The notes beneath the pieces are model-generated. The model did no database searches and was not told where the DNA came from. It worked only from the letters and a program-made list of their open reading frames with translations. From an uncultured Caballeronia sp. (GTDB taxonomy: Bacteria > Pseudomonadota > Gammaproteobacteria > Burkholderiales > Burkholderiaceae), in the NCBI GenBank assembly GCA_940588625.1, contig CALNPU010000010.1:1-41446 (forward strand): a DNA stretch of 41,446 nt, in the 5' to 3' direction. This document shows positions 1 through 11,164 of this stretch, in pieces (the first letter of the stretch is position 1; each line of letters starts with the position of its first letter). The position numbers and the translations under genes were made by a program.

Positions 1-91
1 TACGGGATTCGAGTCCGCCACGTAGCCATCAAGCGCTTCGGGAAGGAGAATGCTTTGCGTACGATCATCGCCTTGAAACGAACCGCTTCAT
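1..91 (-). pseudogene. IS1182-family transposase, N-terminal fragment with early frameshift
   Basis: The minus strand starts ATG AAG CGG TTC GTT (MKRFV). After one extra T in the run at 76-78 it continues QGDDRTQSILLPEALDGY and then VADSNPV to the window edge. This matches the conserved N-terminus of IS1182-family DDE transposases (MKRF.(E/Q)G..RTQ..L.PE.LD.YV...NPV). As written, the frame closes after eight codons, so the copy would make no transposase unless the T-run is a sequencing error. A purine-rich ribosome-binding site (GGAGGAG) lies 6 bases upstream. Only about 30 codons are visible, so the family call rests on this N-terminal motif. Confidence 0.7.
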
Positions 92-98
92 ATCGCTC

Positions 99-118
99 CT
101 CCTCCGCTATCGGAGGAG
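99..118. promoter_or_regulatory. Hairpin covering the transposase ribosome-binding site
   Basis: CTCCTCCG (99-106) and CGGAGGAG (111-118) form a perfect 8-bp stem with a CTAT loop. On the minus strand the 3' arm is the CGGAGGAG that serves as Shine-Dalgarno sequence for the transposase start at 91. In a transcript reading in from outside the IS the whole hairpin would form and hide the site; a transcript starting inside the 5' arm would escape. This is the known logic by which several IS elements avoid activation by readthrough; its use here is inference from structure alone. Confidence 0.5.
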
Positions 119-156
119 AAATTCTAGCCGCTTTAAAAAAACGTTTTGACACAACC

Positions 157-566
157 TGGAACGAGCGCGGCGTGGTGCGGCTATCGGGCGAACGCGCGGC
201 GCGTCGGCAAGGACATTGGCAGGCGCTGGTGCGGGCGTGCGAGCAATGCGGAAGAGCCGGGTGCCGGACGTAGCTGCGCCTCAGGACCTGGATAAATGGC
301 TTGGCAACCTGCCGCCCGCCGAAGACGGCGAGTTGCGGCTACTGCTGTCGCCCCGGGCGTAGCTTGGTTTTGCGTCTTTGCCCGCAAGCGCGCCCGCGGC
401 ACCCGTGACCATTGTGATCGGGCCGGAGACCGGGTTTTCGCCGGCAGCAGAGGAAGCAACCATTGTCGATGCCAGTTTTGCCACCCTTGGCCTCGGACCT
501 CGCGTCTTGCGCACCGAGACGGCTGGCATTGCAGTCCTTGAGGCGCTCGCCGCGCGCTGGGGTTGA
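157..566 (+). pseudogene. rsmE: 16S rRNA m3U1498 methyltransferase, 5'-truncated and frameshifted
   Basis: RsmE methylates U1498 of 16S rRNA. Recognisable blocks lie in three different frames: VVRLSGERAARR..HWQALV and EQCGR (about 170-270), VPDVAAPQDLDKWLGNLPP (about 260-350), and the C-terminal SPOUT region with IGPETGFSP and LGPRVLRTETAG (about 405-566). The last part contains the glycine-rich SAM-binding loop and the LRTETA motif of the knotted domain. The first half of the gene (PUA-like domain) is absent and replaced by the insertion sequence. At least two frameshifts separate the blocks, so no functional protein is expected. Stop TGA at 564-566. Confidence 0.8.
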
Positions 567-733
567 TGGTGAATTAACCCGCCGCCTCGCTGCAATCCAT
601 CCCCAAATCAAACGCAGAAAAGCCGGTCAGCGCCTGTGTTTAATAGACGACGACCGGCTTCTAACCTCTTTGCGCCGAGAACACTCAGCAGAATCAGCTC
701 CGCGACGCAGGCGCTTATCTTCGGCCGAACCGC

Positions 734-1300
734 TCAGGCGAACGAGTAAAACACCCTGAACGCGACACGCCGTTCCGCCCAGAATTCTGCCGCTTCACGA
801 AATACGTCGAGCAAGGTCTCACGACCTTCCTTGTCAAATTTCTGCGCAACGGGGAGCGCTTCCAGCACGATTACGAAACCCGGTTGCGAACCGGCTTTGT
901 GCACGAGGTCGGTGAGACTGTCGTACAGCGCGTCATAGTTCTTCCCAAAGTACTTGGGAAATAAAAACGACGTGGCGATAGTTTCGAGCACTTCCTGCTT
1001 GCTCTGGGCCTGCCTGCAATACGCGTAAAGAAAATGCTGACCCAACTTGCTCGCTTCGTCGGCAAGATCCTGAACCCTGAAAGCGCGGATCGACTGCACG
1101 ATATTTGATCGTACCGTCTTGAAAAGACTCATAGACCCCTCGTTCAATGATGACAGCGCCGCGCTCTGCTCGTCGTCGGGTCGATTTTCTTCTGTCGTGC
1201 GGAGTCGCAAAACTCGCTGGAACATGTTGCCATCGCCGGCGAAAAGATCACCCGCGACACCGTTGTTGTGCGCGTAGATGTTGTCGCTCATGCCGTTCAT
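734..1300 (-). CDS. Barstar family ribonuclease inhibitor
   Basis: The protein has 188 aa. Its C-terminal ~95 residues carry the barstar fold signature: ATSFLFPKYFGKNYDALYDSL followed by a hydrophobic strand (FVIVLEALP) and a C-terminal helix and strand ending FRVFYSFA. The first ~55 residues are poorly conserved, and an internal Met (MSLFKTV) is an alternative start. Barstar proteins bind and block barnase-type RNases in the cytoplasm. The start codon overlaps the stop of the upstream RNase gene (ATGA, 1297-1300), so toxin and inhibitor are translationally coupled. The gene is open from end to end. The inhibitor role is inferred from family and partner. Confidence 0.85.
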   Translation of the reverse strand: MNGMSDNIYAHNNGVAGDLFAGDGNMFQRVLRLRTTEENRPDDEQSAALSSLNEGSMSLFKTVRSNIVQSIRAFRVQDLADEASKLGQHFLYAYCRQAQSKQEVLETIATSFLFPKYFGKNYDALYDSLTDLVHKAGSQPGFVIVLEALPVAQKFDKEGRETLLDVFREAAEFWAERRVAFRVFYSFA

Positions 1301-1815
1301 CCCGAAGTTAATCCCGCAATGCGTTTAAAACTCACGTAATGGTCGTCGGTATAGAAGCAGTTGTCGATCTGCCGACAAGGCACGCCACATAGGATCCGAC
1401 GTGCGCCGCGATCACGGGCACGCGGCGTAGGAACGGTGTATTCGTGGTAAAAGCCGCGCGGGTGCGGAGGCAGGATACGCTCGCGGTTGCCGAACACGAT
1501 GCCGTCTTTCTCATACGTGAAAGGTCCGCCAGCCTCGATCCGCCGCAGCGTCACAATGGCCTGTTTGGGCAATTGTGCGGCGTCGACGGTAGTCTGCGAC
1601 GGTTCCGAACCCGTTGATGCGGTATCGCGCCAGCTCCCTGCCCGCGGATAGCTTTTCAGCTTGTCCTTGTCTTGCAACACGTGCGGCGGTTCCGCCTGCG
1701 ACGCTACTGCAGAGGTATTCGCAGCCGGGCTTTGGGAATCCGGCCCGCTTTTCTCGCAGCCGCTCAACACCCAAGAAAGCGCCACGATAAACCCACAAAA
1801 CCATGCGCGCTTCAC
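1297..1815 (-). CDS. Secreted guanyl-specific (barnase/RNase T1-like) ribonuclease, putative lipoprotein
   Basis: The 172-aa protein opens with a basic n-region and hydrophobic stretch ending in a lipobox-like LSGC (about residues 17-20), so it is probably exported and lipid-anchored. After a low-complexity linker, the C-terminal ~80 residues match the microbial RNase (N1/T1/Sa) domain: GGPFTYEKDG.VFGNRE, then YHEYTVPTP with the catalytic Glu, an Arg-rich ARRILCG, and DDHYVSF with the catalytic His. Two Cys (LCG and NCFY) could form the usual disulfide. The start is GTG at 1815. It precedes, and overlaps by 4 bases, its barstar inhibitor gene. No disruption is visible. Confidence 0.82.
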   Translation of the reverse strand: MKRAWFCGFIVALSWVLSGCEKSGPDSQSPAANTSAVASQAEPPHVLQDKDKLKSYPRAGSWRDTASTGSEPSQTTVDAAQLPKQAIVTLRRIEAGGPFTYEKDGIVFGNRERILPPHPRGFYHEYTVPTPRARDRGARRILCGVPCRQIDNCFYTDDHYVSFKRIAGLTSG

Positions 1816-2059
1816 GAAACCTGTCCCCGCTTTGAACCCAAAAATATGACGACCATGAAAGACGTAAGGGTATCGCTAATGACACGCGGAATCAATGTCG
1901 GTTCGGAAGATGCCAATTTTTTGGGCGGGTCTTGCGGCTTATCGGACCGTTGCATGCGGCCTGCCGCTGGTTTTGTGCCCGTAATCCATAAAATAGGGCC
2001 AGATTATATTTGGGATAAAATTAAGATGTTTTTATCTTTAACTAGTTGTTAACAATGAC

Positions 2060-2208
2060 TTCATGCGTGGTTTAGGGAGTGGAACCAGTGGTCGCCTCTC
2101 TCGCGAAGCTCCCATGGTGCAAAGCCGGCACCATCGCTGTTTGGAGGAGAAAGCAAATCCCCTTGCGTGCCCCTCGTAGCGTGCCGGATCATTCGGCACG
2201 CTTTTTTT
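2060..2208 (+). ncRNA. Candidate structured small RNA ending in an intrinsic terminator
   Basis: The 600 bases between the RNase gene and maeB (1816-2415) hold no convincing protein gene. Within them 2074-2208 is rich in nested inverted repeats: GGGAG (2075-2079) with CTCCC (2109-2113), ATGGTGC (2114-2120) with GCACCAT (2128-2134), then a strong terminator at 2179-2208. An AT-rich stretch upstream (about 1990-2055) could supply a promoter. This is the build of a stand-alone sRNA, or of a leader whose downstream gene has gone. I do not recognise its family. It does not resemble tmRNA, 4.5S RNA or RNase P RNA, and 6S RNA could not be confirmed. Confidence 0.35.
2179..2208 (+). terminator. Rho-independent terminator of the candidate sRNA
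   Basis: GCGTGCCG (2179-2186) and CGGCACGC (2194-2201) form a perfect 8-bp stem with a 7-base loop, followed by seven T (2202-2208) on the plus strand. No protein gene on this strand ends just upstream, so it most likely terminates an RNA gene. Confidence 0.8.
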
Positions 2209-2330
2209 GTTCGATGATTCGTTCTCGTCGGCTGATTCGGTGCGACCATCAGGAATCCGATCATTCACTGATCCGATCACTAGTCCGGGTAGACACTGCT
2301 GGGCCATACAACGCGTGTCGATGCACAAAT

Positions 2331-2367
2331 AAAAAGAGGGATTGCGACTACTTGTCGCAATCCCTCT
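2331..2367 (-). terminator. Terminator of maeB
   Basis: A 14-bp perfect inverted repeat (2335-2348 with 2354-2367, loop TACTT) is followed on the minus strand by five T and an AT-rich tail. It sits about 50 bases beyond the maeB stop, the right place and orientation to end that transcript. Confidence 0.85.
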
Positions 2368-2415
2368 CTCGGAAGTTCTGCCCGAACCCGCCAGTCTTGC
2401 GCGGGCGTTTAAATG

Positions 2416-4725
<2,310 letters not shown>

Positions 4726-4970
4726 GAGGCGTCTGGCTTTAGGCGAGATTAGAATAGAAGTTCGAACGCATTGTAGCGCCAATCAATGGGCTCTCCGGAT
4801 GGCAATACTGGCTATTCGCGGCGCATAGCCCATTTGGACAAGGCGTGGAAAAGCAGCATGACCGCCAAGCCGGCAGCGGGTTCACGCCGCAAAATTCCCT
4901 TATTGAGATGAAACGCGCGTCAACACGCGCGCATCGTCCCCAACTCTCCCTCGACATTGCCGGATTGCCG

Positions 4971-6026
4971 ATGCTCTCAGAGTTTTCCCTGATCGAACGA
5001 TATTTCTCCCAGCCCGCCGCCACGTTCCCGGCGACGGACGACGAGCCGAAGGCGACGCTCGGCATTGGTGACGACTGCGCGCTGTTCGCGCCGAAGCGCG
5101 GTGAGCACCTGGCAATTTCCACCGATATGTTGGTCTCGGGTCGCCATTTTTTCCCCGATGTCTCCCCGTGGACACTCGGTTACAAGGCGCTGGCGGTGAA
5201 CCTGTCGGACCTCGCTGCCATGGGCGCGAAGCCGCGCGCGTTCGCCCTTGCGTTGTCGATGCGGAAAGCCGACGAAAGCTGGCTCGAAGCATTCAGCCGC
5301 GGTCTTTTCCAAATGGCCAACCAGTACGGCTGCGAGCTGATTGGCGGCGATACAACCAGTGGTCCGCATGTGTGCATCAGCATTACCGTGTTCGGCGATG
5401 TCCCCGCAGCGCTTGCGCTGCGGCGCGACGCAGCGCGTCCGGGCGATGACATCTGGGTGTCCGGCTTACTCGGCGGTGCGCGCGCGGGGCTGGGAATCTG
5501 CCGCAGCGAATGGTCGCTGAAGGACCCCGCCGACGAAGCCATTGCAATCAAGGCGCTCGAACAGCCCGAACCCCGCGTAGCGCTCGGCATTGCGTTGCGC
5601 GGCATCGCGCACGCGGCGCTCGATATCTCCGACGGTCTCGCCGGCGACCTGCTCCATATCTTGAAGCGCTCGAATGTTCGCGCGACGGTGAATATCGATC
5701 AGGTACCGCGCTCCGGCACGCTCGCCAGCCTGCCCGCGGCCACGCAGGTGCATTGCATCCTGGCTGGCGGCGAAGACTACGAACTCTGTTTCACCGCGCC
5801 TGTTGCCTTGAGGGCCGAAATCGAGCGGATAGCAACAGCGCAGAAAGTTTTGTTGACTCGTATCGGTACAATCAAGAGTTGGATCGCCGAAGGACGAACG
5901 GCTTCCGGCGCGTTCAGCGCAGCCGTGGCGGGCGCGCCCCGCGAGGTGCCGGCCATCGACTGGCGCGACAACACTGGTCCGGTTTCTTTCCCAGACACGG
6001 GCTTCGACCATTTTCATGCAGACTGA
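4971..6026 (+). CDS. thiL: Thiamine-monophosphate kinase
   Basis: ThiL phosphorylates thiamine monophosphate to the cofactor thiamine diphosphate. The 351-aa protein starts MLSEFSLIERYF, the usual N-terminus. It carries the metal/ATP-binding GIGDDCALF and STDMLVSGRHFF, the VNLSDLAAMGA segment, IGGDTT, DISDGLAGDLLHI and LAGGEDYELCF, all hallmarks of the PurM/ThiL fold. An in-frame GTG 42 codons upstream (4845) would add a tail with no family match, so ATG at 4971 is preferred. The stop overlaps the start of the pgpA remnant (ATG at 6016). The gene is intact, though its two downstream operon partners are not. Confidence 0.93.
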   Translation: MLSEFSLIERYFSQPAATFPATDDEPKATLGIGDDCALFAPKRGEHLAISTDMLVSGRHFFPDVSPWTLGYKALAVNLSDLAAMGAKPRAFALALSMRKADESWLEAFSRGLFQMANQYGCELIGGDTTSGPHVCISITVFGDVPAALALRRDAARPGDDIWVSGLLGGARAGLGICRSEWSLKDPADEAIAIKALEQPEPRVALGIALRGIAHAALDISDGLAGDLLHILKRSNVRATVNIDQVPRSGTLASLPAATQVHCILAGGEDYELCFTAPVALRAEIERIATAQKVLLTRIGTIKSWIAEGRTASGAFSAAVAGAPREVPAIDWRDNTGPVSFPDTGFDHFHAD

Positions 6027-6131
6027 TCCGATCATCGACACAATCGACGACACACCCCGCGCGAAGCCGTCACGCCGGACAAGCGCGCGCCTGCGTCTCA
6101 CGTTTTCGAGCGCTCCACCCGAGGCTTTGGC
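6016..6131 (+). pseudogene. pgpA: Phosphatidylglycerophosphatase A remnant
   Basis: An ATG inside the thiL stop opens MQTDPIIDTIDDTPR, like the N-terminus of Burkholderia PgpA. The match continues in another frame as REAVTPDKRAPASHVF, then jumps to something like the late FDRTLKGGFG segment just before the pncC start. Nearly all of the ~180-residue membrane enzyme, including the acidic active-site loops, is deleted. PgpA dephosphorylates phosphatidylglycerophosphate to phosphatidylglycerol; if the loss is real, another phosphatase must do this. The position thiL-pgpA-pncC supports the identity, since the sequence alone is short. Confidence 0.6.
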
Positions 6132-6625
6132 ATGGCTACCGATAACGTCGGCCACCAACTCGCCATCCATGTCGGCAACAAACTGCGCGACGAGCGCCTG
6201 ATGCTTGCGACTGCGGAATCGTGCACTGGGGGGCTGCCGCCATGACCGATATTTCTGGCAGCAGCGCATGGTTCGAACGCGGTTTCGTCACCTATTCGAA
6301 CCTGGCGAAGACCGAGATGATCGGCGTGCTGGCCGACATGATCGATCACCACGGCGCGGTCAGCGAACCGGTCGCCAAAGCCATGGCAGAAGGCGCGCTG
6401 CGAAATAGCCGGGCGCAGGTATCGCTGTCGATTACCGGCGTGGCCAGACCGGGCGGCGGCACGGAAACGAAGCCCGTCGACATGGTGTCTTTTGCATGGA
6501 GCAACCGTCTGCACACGGCGGTGGAAACGCAGCAATTCAAGGGCGATCACGAGCAGATCCACACCCAGGCGGCGGCCTACGCGCTGCGTGGCTTGCTGGA
6601 ACTATTGGAAAGAAGGGAACGGTGA
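6132..6625 (+). pseudogene. pncC: Nicotinamide-nucleotide amidohydrolase (CinA C-terminal family), frameshifted
   Basis: PncC deamidates NMN to NaMN in pyridine nucleotide salvage. The first part (6132 to ~6232) reads MATDNVGHQLAIHVGNKL and RLMLATAESCTGG, with the conserved ATAESCTGG. The rest continues in another frame from ~6236 as AAAMTDISGSSAWFERGF, then LSITGVARPGG and KPVDMVSFAW, to the stop at 6623-6625. A small deletion just after the GG removes a couple of codons and shifts the frame, so the upstream frame ends at 6242. The conserved ITGIAGPGG loop is also changed (VARPGG). The first frame would give only a ~36-residue peptide. Confidence 0.8.
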
Positions 6626-6697
6626 GTAGACGGTGATTGAGCGGATAGCGGCAGGACAGGCTGAGACGGGAACGGCCATGCACGGGCGGGTTTGCTG

Positions 6698-9600
6698 ATG
6701 CCGGCGTTTGTGTACGACACGGCTCAGATCATCAAATGGCTCGGCTCGCATACCGTTGCCAAGGCACGCTCGTATGTGGATGAAGTGACGCGTCTGCATC
6801 GGGACGAAGACGTGCTGCGCGCCAACGTTCAAGGCACGCAACGCCAGCCTTATACCGTGGAAGTAATGTTCAACGATCACCACGGCAATCTTTCCGCGCA
6901 AGGTCATTGTTCGTGTCTGGTGGGATATGGCTGCAAGCACGCTGCCGCCGTATTGCTCCCGAGCGCCGCGGACAGGCCGCGCGAGTCCGAAACCGTGCGC
7001 CCCGAAGTGGCGGGCGGGCTTGAAGGATTCCGCTCGCGGTTCGCCTCGACTCGTACCTCCGCAAAAAAGCCCGGCGAGTCGGGCGGTACGCTCGCGCTCG
7101 TTTATGTGCTGGGAACGTCGCGCATCATGCGCACCGCCGAAGTCGCGCTGTATAAGGTGCGACTCAGTCCGGACGCGGATCATTCCAGACGCTCGACCGG
7201 CCCTGGACCAATCTGGACGCGGCGCTTGTCAAGCAGCCGAAGTTCGTCAGCGACGAGGACATGACCATCGTGCGCGCGCTCGTCATTGGACGTACCCGCA
7301 ACGATTTCGGCGGCTTCGGGTTGCATGGCGAAGAAGGCGCGGATCTGATGCAGCGCATGCTGACAACAGGACGGTTGTTCAGCGCCATGCCGGTCGACCA
7401 CGACGTCGCGCGCCGGCCGCTGCGCGAAGCTCAGCAACGGCCGGGACGGATCGAGTGAACACCCGATCTGGACGATCGCGTGCGTCCCGTGCTGCAAACC
7501 GAGCCGCCCGCCACGCTGGTCATTCCCACCGAACCGCTCTGGTTTGCCGACGCGCAAACGCGTGAAGCGGGCGTTGTCGATATGCCGCAACCTGCCCGGC
7601 AACTGGCCGACTGACTATTTGTTGATGCCGCCTATCTCGCTGGCTGAAGCACCCGCTGGTCAGCACAATACTGCGTGAAGTCGACTCCGACCTGCATCCG
7701 CCGCCGGAAACGCTGAACGTGCATATTGTCGATACGGAACCGGTGCCGGTGCTCCTGCTCGATACACGGCCCGTCGACAGCAGTTGGCGGTCCCGCGACG
7801 AGCGCACTGCGGCGAACGTGCTCGATTTTGCCCTCGTCAGTTTCGGTTACGATCAATGGGTTAAGCATCGACCCCACGTGCGCCACCACAGTCATGCGCG
7901 CCGCGTCCGGCGAGATGTCCAGGTGAAGCGCCGGCACGACGTGGAGGCGCGTTACCTGGCCTCGCTCTACGACCTTGGCTTCCGCCAGATTCCCTCGCAT
8001 CAGCGGTTCGGCCCCAAGCTCATTCCCAATGGCGTGCTCGGCTTGCCGGTGCCCGACGCATGGGCCCGTGTTCACCAACGACGCGCTGCCCGAGTTGCGC
8101 GAGAACGGTTGGCGCGTGAGCATGTCGCCGGAATTTCGCTTCGACTTCATTGAGATCGATGACATCCAGGGCATCGCGCGGCAGGGAACCGATGGATGGT
8201 TCGACCTGTTCCAGCGCGACCGGCGCTGGCAGGCGGGCGCCATCGATTCAATCCCCGACGAAGAAGGCATCGAGCTAAAAACCGATCTCTGGGCGAGCGG
8301 CTGCGGGTGCGGGCGGCACGAATCAAGCCCGTGGTGCGCGTGTTAATCGATCCGATACCCTCCCCATCCGCTGCGTGTTTCCGAGCAGGACGCCGGACGG
8401 CTGGAAGCGCTCAGCGACACAGGCCGCTGGCAGTTCCACGGCGACCTTTCCATTCGCGAGTTTGCCCAGCGTTTGCAAGGGCCGGGGGGAAGTGCCCGTG
8501 CTGTGCGGCTTGTGTGCCGAGCTGCGAGGATACCAGTGTGAAGGTCTCAACTGGATGCAGTATTTGCGCGAGCGCAATCTGTCGGGTGTTCTCGCCGACG
8601 ACATGGGCCTCGGCAAGACCGTGCAGACGCTGGCGCACATCCTGGTCGAAAAGGAGTCGGGACGGCTGGACCGGTCGGTGCTGGTGGTATTGCCGACCAC
8701 GCTGATTCACAACTGGCGTGAGGAAGCGAAAAAATTCGCGCCTGATTTGCGGGTGCTGGATCTGCATGGCCCGTAGCGCAAGGAACGTTTCGACCACAGA
8801 TTGGCCATCACGATCTCGTGCTGACCACGTACCCGCTGCTGTGGCGCGATCAGGCGATGTTGGCGCTGCACGAGTACCACCTGCTGATCCTCGATGAAGC
8901 GCAGATAGTGAAGAACGTCGCGATCAAGGCCGCGAAGGGCATTCGCGATTTGCGCGCGCGGCATCGGTTGTGCCTGACCGGCACACCCTTGGAAAACTAC
9001 CTGGGTGAGTTGTGGGCGCAATTCGATTTCCTACTACCCGGTTTCCTTGGCACGCAGAAAGATTTCACGAAGCGCTGGCGCACGCTGATCGAAAAGTACG
9101 ACGACCCGGTGCGGCGCGATTTGCTGGTGTGCCGGATTCGGCCATTCATGCTGCGTCGAAGAAAGGATGAGGTTGCGAAGGAGTTGCCCCAAACGACCAT
9201 TGTGAGGACGGTGGCGCTTGAGGGTGCGCAGTGTGATCTGTACGAGACGGTGCGGATGGCGGTAGCAGATCAAGGGCTGGCCAAGGGCTGGCGCGCAGCC
9301 ATATTGTCGTGCTCGAAGCGCTGCTCAAGCTGCGGCAGGTTTGCTGCGATCCGGCGTTGGTGAAGCTGATGCGGGCCGGGCGTGTGGAGGAATCGGCGAA
9401 GCTCGATTTGTTACTCGATATGTTGCCGGAGCTGCTTGAGGAAGGACGTCGGGTACTGCTGTTTTCCCAGTTCACCGGGATGCTGGCGATTATTGCTGCC
9501 GCGCTCGATAAAGCCGGACTTCCATATGTCACATTGACGGGGGAGATACCACGGATCGGATTACACCGGTGAAGCGCTTCCAGGACGGCGAGGTGCCGTT

Positions 9601-9861
9601 GTTCCTGATTAGCCTTAAGGCGGGTGGCGTGGGGTTGAATCTGACGGCTGCGGACACGGCGATTCATTACGATCCGTGGTGGATCCGGCGGCGGAGAATC
9701 AAGCGACGGAGCGGGCGCACCGGATTGGGCAATTGAAGCCGGTGGATGCAGCTGGGGCAGCAAAGTTCTCTGCCGAGGATATTGAGGCGTTGCTGGCGCC
9801 AATGCCGGTGGTTTGGAGTCGTTCACACCGGTGGAATCCGCCGGTGCGTGCGGTAATTTAA
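6698..9861 (+). pseudogene. SNF2-family DEAD/DEAH-box helicase with SWIM zinc finger, heavily degraded
   Basis: All landmarks of a bacterial SNF2 ATPase are present in order but in changing frames. The N-terminal SWIM finger reads CSCLVGYGCKH (~6910-6942). Helicase motif I is DMGLGKT (~8601), motif II DEAQ (~8893), motif III LTGTPLEN (~8974), motif IV LLFSQFTGML (~9460), motif [10 protein letters not shown] (~9617) and motif [12 protein letters not shown] (~9701). Breaks include a frameshift near 7180, TGA at 7456-7458 where Trp is expected, a stop near 7611, shifts near 7660, 8060 and 8480, TAG at 8774-8776, and further shifts near 9300, 9550 and 9670. At least ten lesions make this a long-dead gene. 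Such proteins remodel nucleic acid-protein complexes; the role in this lineage is unknown. Confidence 0.85.
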
Positions 9862-9864
9862 ACC

Positions 9865-10920
9865 TTAAACCACGACAGTCTGAGCTTCACCGGGAAGTGA
9901 ATCGCGCACCACGCCGATCAACCAGACCTGTTCGCCAGCCGCCGACAAAAGCCCCGTCGCGGCTTTAACGTCGCCGGCGGCCACCACCACGACCATCCCG
10001 ATCCCGCAGTTGAACACCCGGTGCATTTCCGCATCAGACACGCCGCCATGCTTCTGAAGCCACGAGAACAACGGCGGCAACGGCCACGCCCGGTGATCCA
10101 GCTCAACCGTCAGGCCATCGCGCAGAACCCGCGGAATGTTTTCAACCAGCCCGCCGCCGGTGATATGCGCCATGCCCTTCACGGCTATCTGCGACATCAG
10201 CGACAACAACGGCTTCACGTAAATATGCGTAGTCGCCATCAACGCGTCGGCAAGCGAACGGCCATCGAAATCGGCGTTCAGGTCAGGCTGAGCGCACTCA
10301 ATGATCTTGCGCACCAGCGAATACCCATTCGAATGAATGCCGGACGAAGCAAGACCCAACACCACGTCGCCAGGCTGAATAGTCGAGCCATCGATAATCT
10401 TGCTTTTCTCAACAGCACCCACCGCAAACCCGGCCAGATCGTACTCACCGTCCGGATACATGCCCGGCATTTCAGCAGTTTCACCGCCAATCAACGCACA
10501 CCCGGCCAGTTCGCAACCCTGTGCAATTCCCTGCACCACGGTCGCGGCCGTATCCACGTCCAACTTTCCGCAAGCGAAATAGTCGAGGAAAAACAATGGC
10601 TCGGCACCCTGCACCAGGATGTCGTTGACGCTCATGGCGACCAGATCCTGGCCTACTGTGTCATGTTTGTTCAACTGGAACGCCAGCCGCAGCTTCGTGC
10701 CCACGCCGTCCGTGCCGGATACCAGCACCGGTTCCTTATAACGTTTAGGCACTTCGAACAGCGCGCCGAATTCGCCAATGCCCCCCAACACGCCGTCGCG
10801 CATGGTTTTCTTTGCAAAGGGCTTGATCCGGTTGACAAGTGCGTCGCCGGCATCGATGTCCACGCCCGCGTCGCGATAGGACAAACCTTGGGCGTCTGGG
10901 GCGGATTTCGGTTGATTCAT
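9865..10920 (-). CDS. purM: Phosphoribosylformylglycinamidine cyclo-ligase (AIR synthetase)
   Basis: PurM converts FGAM to aminoimidazole ribotide using ATP, in purine synthesis. The 351-aa protein has the expected motifs: [12 protein letters not shown] near the N-terminus, [11 protein letters not shown] (ATP/substrate loop), [20 protein letters not shown] and [14 protein letters not shown], and the late [11 protein letters not shown] chose ATG at 10920 (MNQPKSAP), since 32 upstream in-frame codons are not family-like. It is intact. The 244 bases to hda (10921-11164) are a divergent spacer in which I see no gene. Confidence 0.95.
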   Translation of the reverse strand: MNQPKSAPDAQGLSYRDAGVDIDAGDALVNRIKPFAKKTMRDGVLGGIGEFGALFEVPKRYKEPVLVSGTDGVGTKLRLAFQLNKHDTVGQDLVAMSVNDILVQGAEPLFFLDYFACGKLDVDTAATVVQGIAQGCELAGCALIGGETAEMPGMYPDGEYDLAGFAVGAVEKSKIIDGSTIQPGDVVLGLASSGIHSNGYSLVRKIIECAQPDLNADFDGRSLADALMATTHIYVKPLLSLMSQIAVKGMAHITGGGLVENIPRVLRDGLTVELDHRAWPLPPLFSWLQKHGGVSDAEMHRVFNCGIGMVVVVAAGDVKAATGLLSAAGEQVWLIGVVRDSLPGEAQTVVV

Positions 10921-11164
10921 GGGGGATCGGCGAGAAGGTCGGTAAACCAAAATTTTAACCGATGCCAGCGCCAGCCGCCCGGTCGGATTTCTCGCAGTTT
11001 GTGGCCCTGACTCCAAAAGACCGCACCAGACCCTTTTCTAGACTCGCGCCCATCCGGCTGGAAACTCGACCCTGCGCTCAACGCCTTTCGCCACAGCATA
11101 AACCGGGCATCGGCATACTGAGCGCGCCGCTTTTCAAGATACGCCCTGACGGAACCGATTGCCC

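Larger units (their letters stand above)
1..156 (-). mobile_element. End of an IS1182-like insertion sequence, cut by the window edge
   Basis: The left edge holds the 5' end of a transposase gene on the minus strand (start codon at 91-89) and about 65 bases of upstream DNA. Beyond this, recognisable rsmE coding sequence begins abruptly near 157-165, so the element interrupts rsmE. The exact IS boundary is inferred from where rsmE similarity starts; I could not identify the terminal inverted repeat with certainty. The outermost stretch, read on the minus strand, begins near GGTTGTGTCAAAACG. The rest of the element lies outside the window. Confidence 0.6.

Noticed and set aside
2060..2208. tmRNA, RNase P RNA or SRP RNA as the identity of the structured region
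   Set aside because: None of the conserved sequences I know for these RNAs could be matched, so it is left as an unassigned candidate.
10021..11010. 329-codon open frame opposite purM
   Set aside because: Antisense shadow; purM motifs are intact on the minus strand.
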